Positions 61,645 to 61,841 of a DNA stretch of 61,841 nucleotides are shown in pieces. The stretch comes from Alicyclobacillaceae bacterium I2511 (GTDB taxonomy: Bacteria > Bacillota > Bacilli > Alicyclobacillales > Alicyclobacillaceae). The stretch covers positions 1 through 61,841 of the forward strand of contig QXHL01000016.1 in the NCBI GenBank assembly GCA_003584005.1, read 5' to 3'. Each line of letters opens with the position of its first letter. Positions within the stretch are counted from its first letter, which is position 1. The notes below the pieces were generated by a model. That model made no database searches. It was not told the DNA's origin and saw nothing but the letters and a program-made list of their open reading frames with translations. The translations under genes and the position numbers were made by a program.

Positions 61645-61841
61645 ATGACACACCAGTTTACGTTGGAAAAGGAAGATTGGTCCCTCCACCGCAAAGGGGA
61701 ACAAGACCAGCAACGGCATCAACAAAAAGTCAACAAGGCCATTAAGGAAAACTTGGGAGACTTAATCAGTGATGAGTCGGTCATCATGAGTGATGGGCAC
61801 CAGATTTTGAAAATTCCTGTGCGTTCCCTGGAGGAATACAG
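61645..61841 (+). CDS. yhbH: YhbH/YeaH protein, partial at the window edge
   Basis: The frame is open to the window end, giving 65 residues. It starts [20 protein letters not shown] and has the family's basic, Gln-rich opening, then [16 protein letters not shown]. YhbH is the partner of PrkA, often followed by spoVR, in sporulating Bacilli; its biochemical role is unclear. ATG 61645 follows GAGGAGGAGGA. The C-terminal part lies outside the window. Confidence 0.9.
   Translation, partial: MTHQFTLEKEDWSLHRKGEQDQQRHQQKVNKAIKENLGDLISDESVIMSDGHQILKIPVRSLEEY

Noticed and set aside
1-61841. CRISPR array, rRNA operon or complete insertion sequence
   Set aside because: No regularly spaced repeats with unique spacers, no rRNA-like stretches and no transposase were seen.

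Overview
This window looks like chromosomal DNA from an endospore-forming Bacillota, class Bacilli, of moderate GC (roughly half by eye). The evidence is spore-specific genes (a GerA-type receptor, CotS-like coat kinase, RsfA, PrkA/YhbH), T-box leaders, an HprK/Crh catabolite system, a B. subtilis-type LexA box, strong AGGAGG ribosome sites and many GTG/TTG starts. Gene order resembles the ftsEX-minJ-uvrBA and yvcI-rapZ-yvcK-whiA-crh clusters of Bacillus. An Alicyclobacillaceae-like host is my guess, not shown.

Left edge (1-3200): a GC-rich structured repeat, then AT-rich, gene-poor DNA with a lone GtrA-family gene and an asparaginase-II gene. 3.4-5.6 kb: NfeD, a stomatin-like protein and a LuxR-type regulator with a degenerate receiver. 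5.7-10.6 kb: ftsE-ftsX-minJ (no ctpB), then motA-motB. 10.7-19.2 kb: SOS-boxed uvrB, uvrA, a PucR-type regulator, an MsmX/UgpC-type ABC ATPase and hprK. argS (minus strand) converges on hprK.

21-30 kb: a TPR protein, selB, then an overlapping operon of Nudix, ROK kinase, rapZ, membrane-anchored yvcK and whiA, followed by crh, whose His-15 equivalent is Leu while Ser-46 is kept. 30-42 kb: small and DUF402 proteins; a Phe-specific (UUC) T-box with two successive terminator platforms in front of DAHP synthase, chorismate mutase and mutY; leuS behind a T-box platform that seems to lack Stem I; a GntR regulator; an RCK-like protein gene with a consensus cre site at its promoter; a YtvI-type membrane protein; an Ntdp-type phosphatase; rsfA.

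42-61.8 kb: YktB-type protein, HD hydrolase, acyl-CoA ligase, YunD-type phosphoesterase, nth, ypmS, a germination operon (GerA-A, GerA-B and a 58-aa two-helix protein in place of a C subunit), rnhA, queG, a CotS-like gene and iclR (both minus strand), a spore-type amidase, trmL, a HAD phosphatase, an esterase, prkA and the start of yhbH.

The best leads are the two unusual T-box leaders, the D-subunit-like small protein in the germination operon, the cre-controlled RCK protein beside hprK/crh, and a scatter of 13-37 bp tandem duplications in leaders and at gene ends. Translation starts were revised from ribosome-site spacing and family N-termini; no database search was possible.
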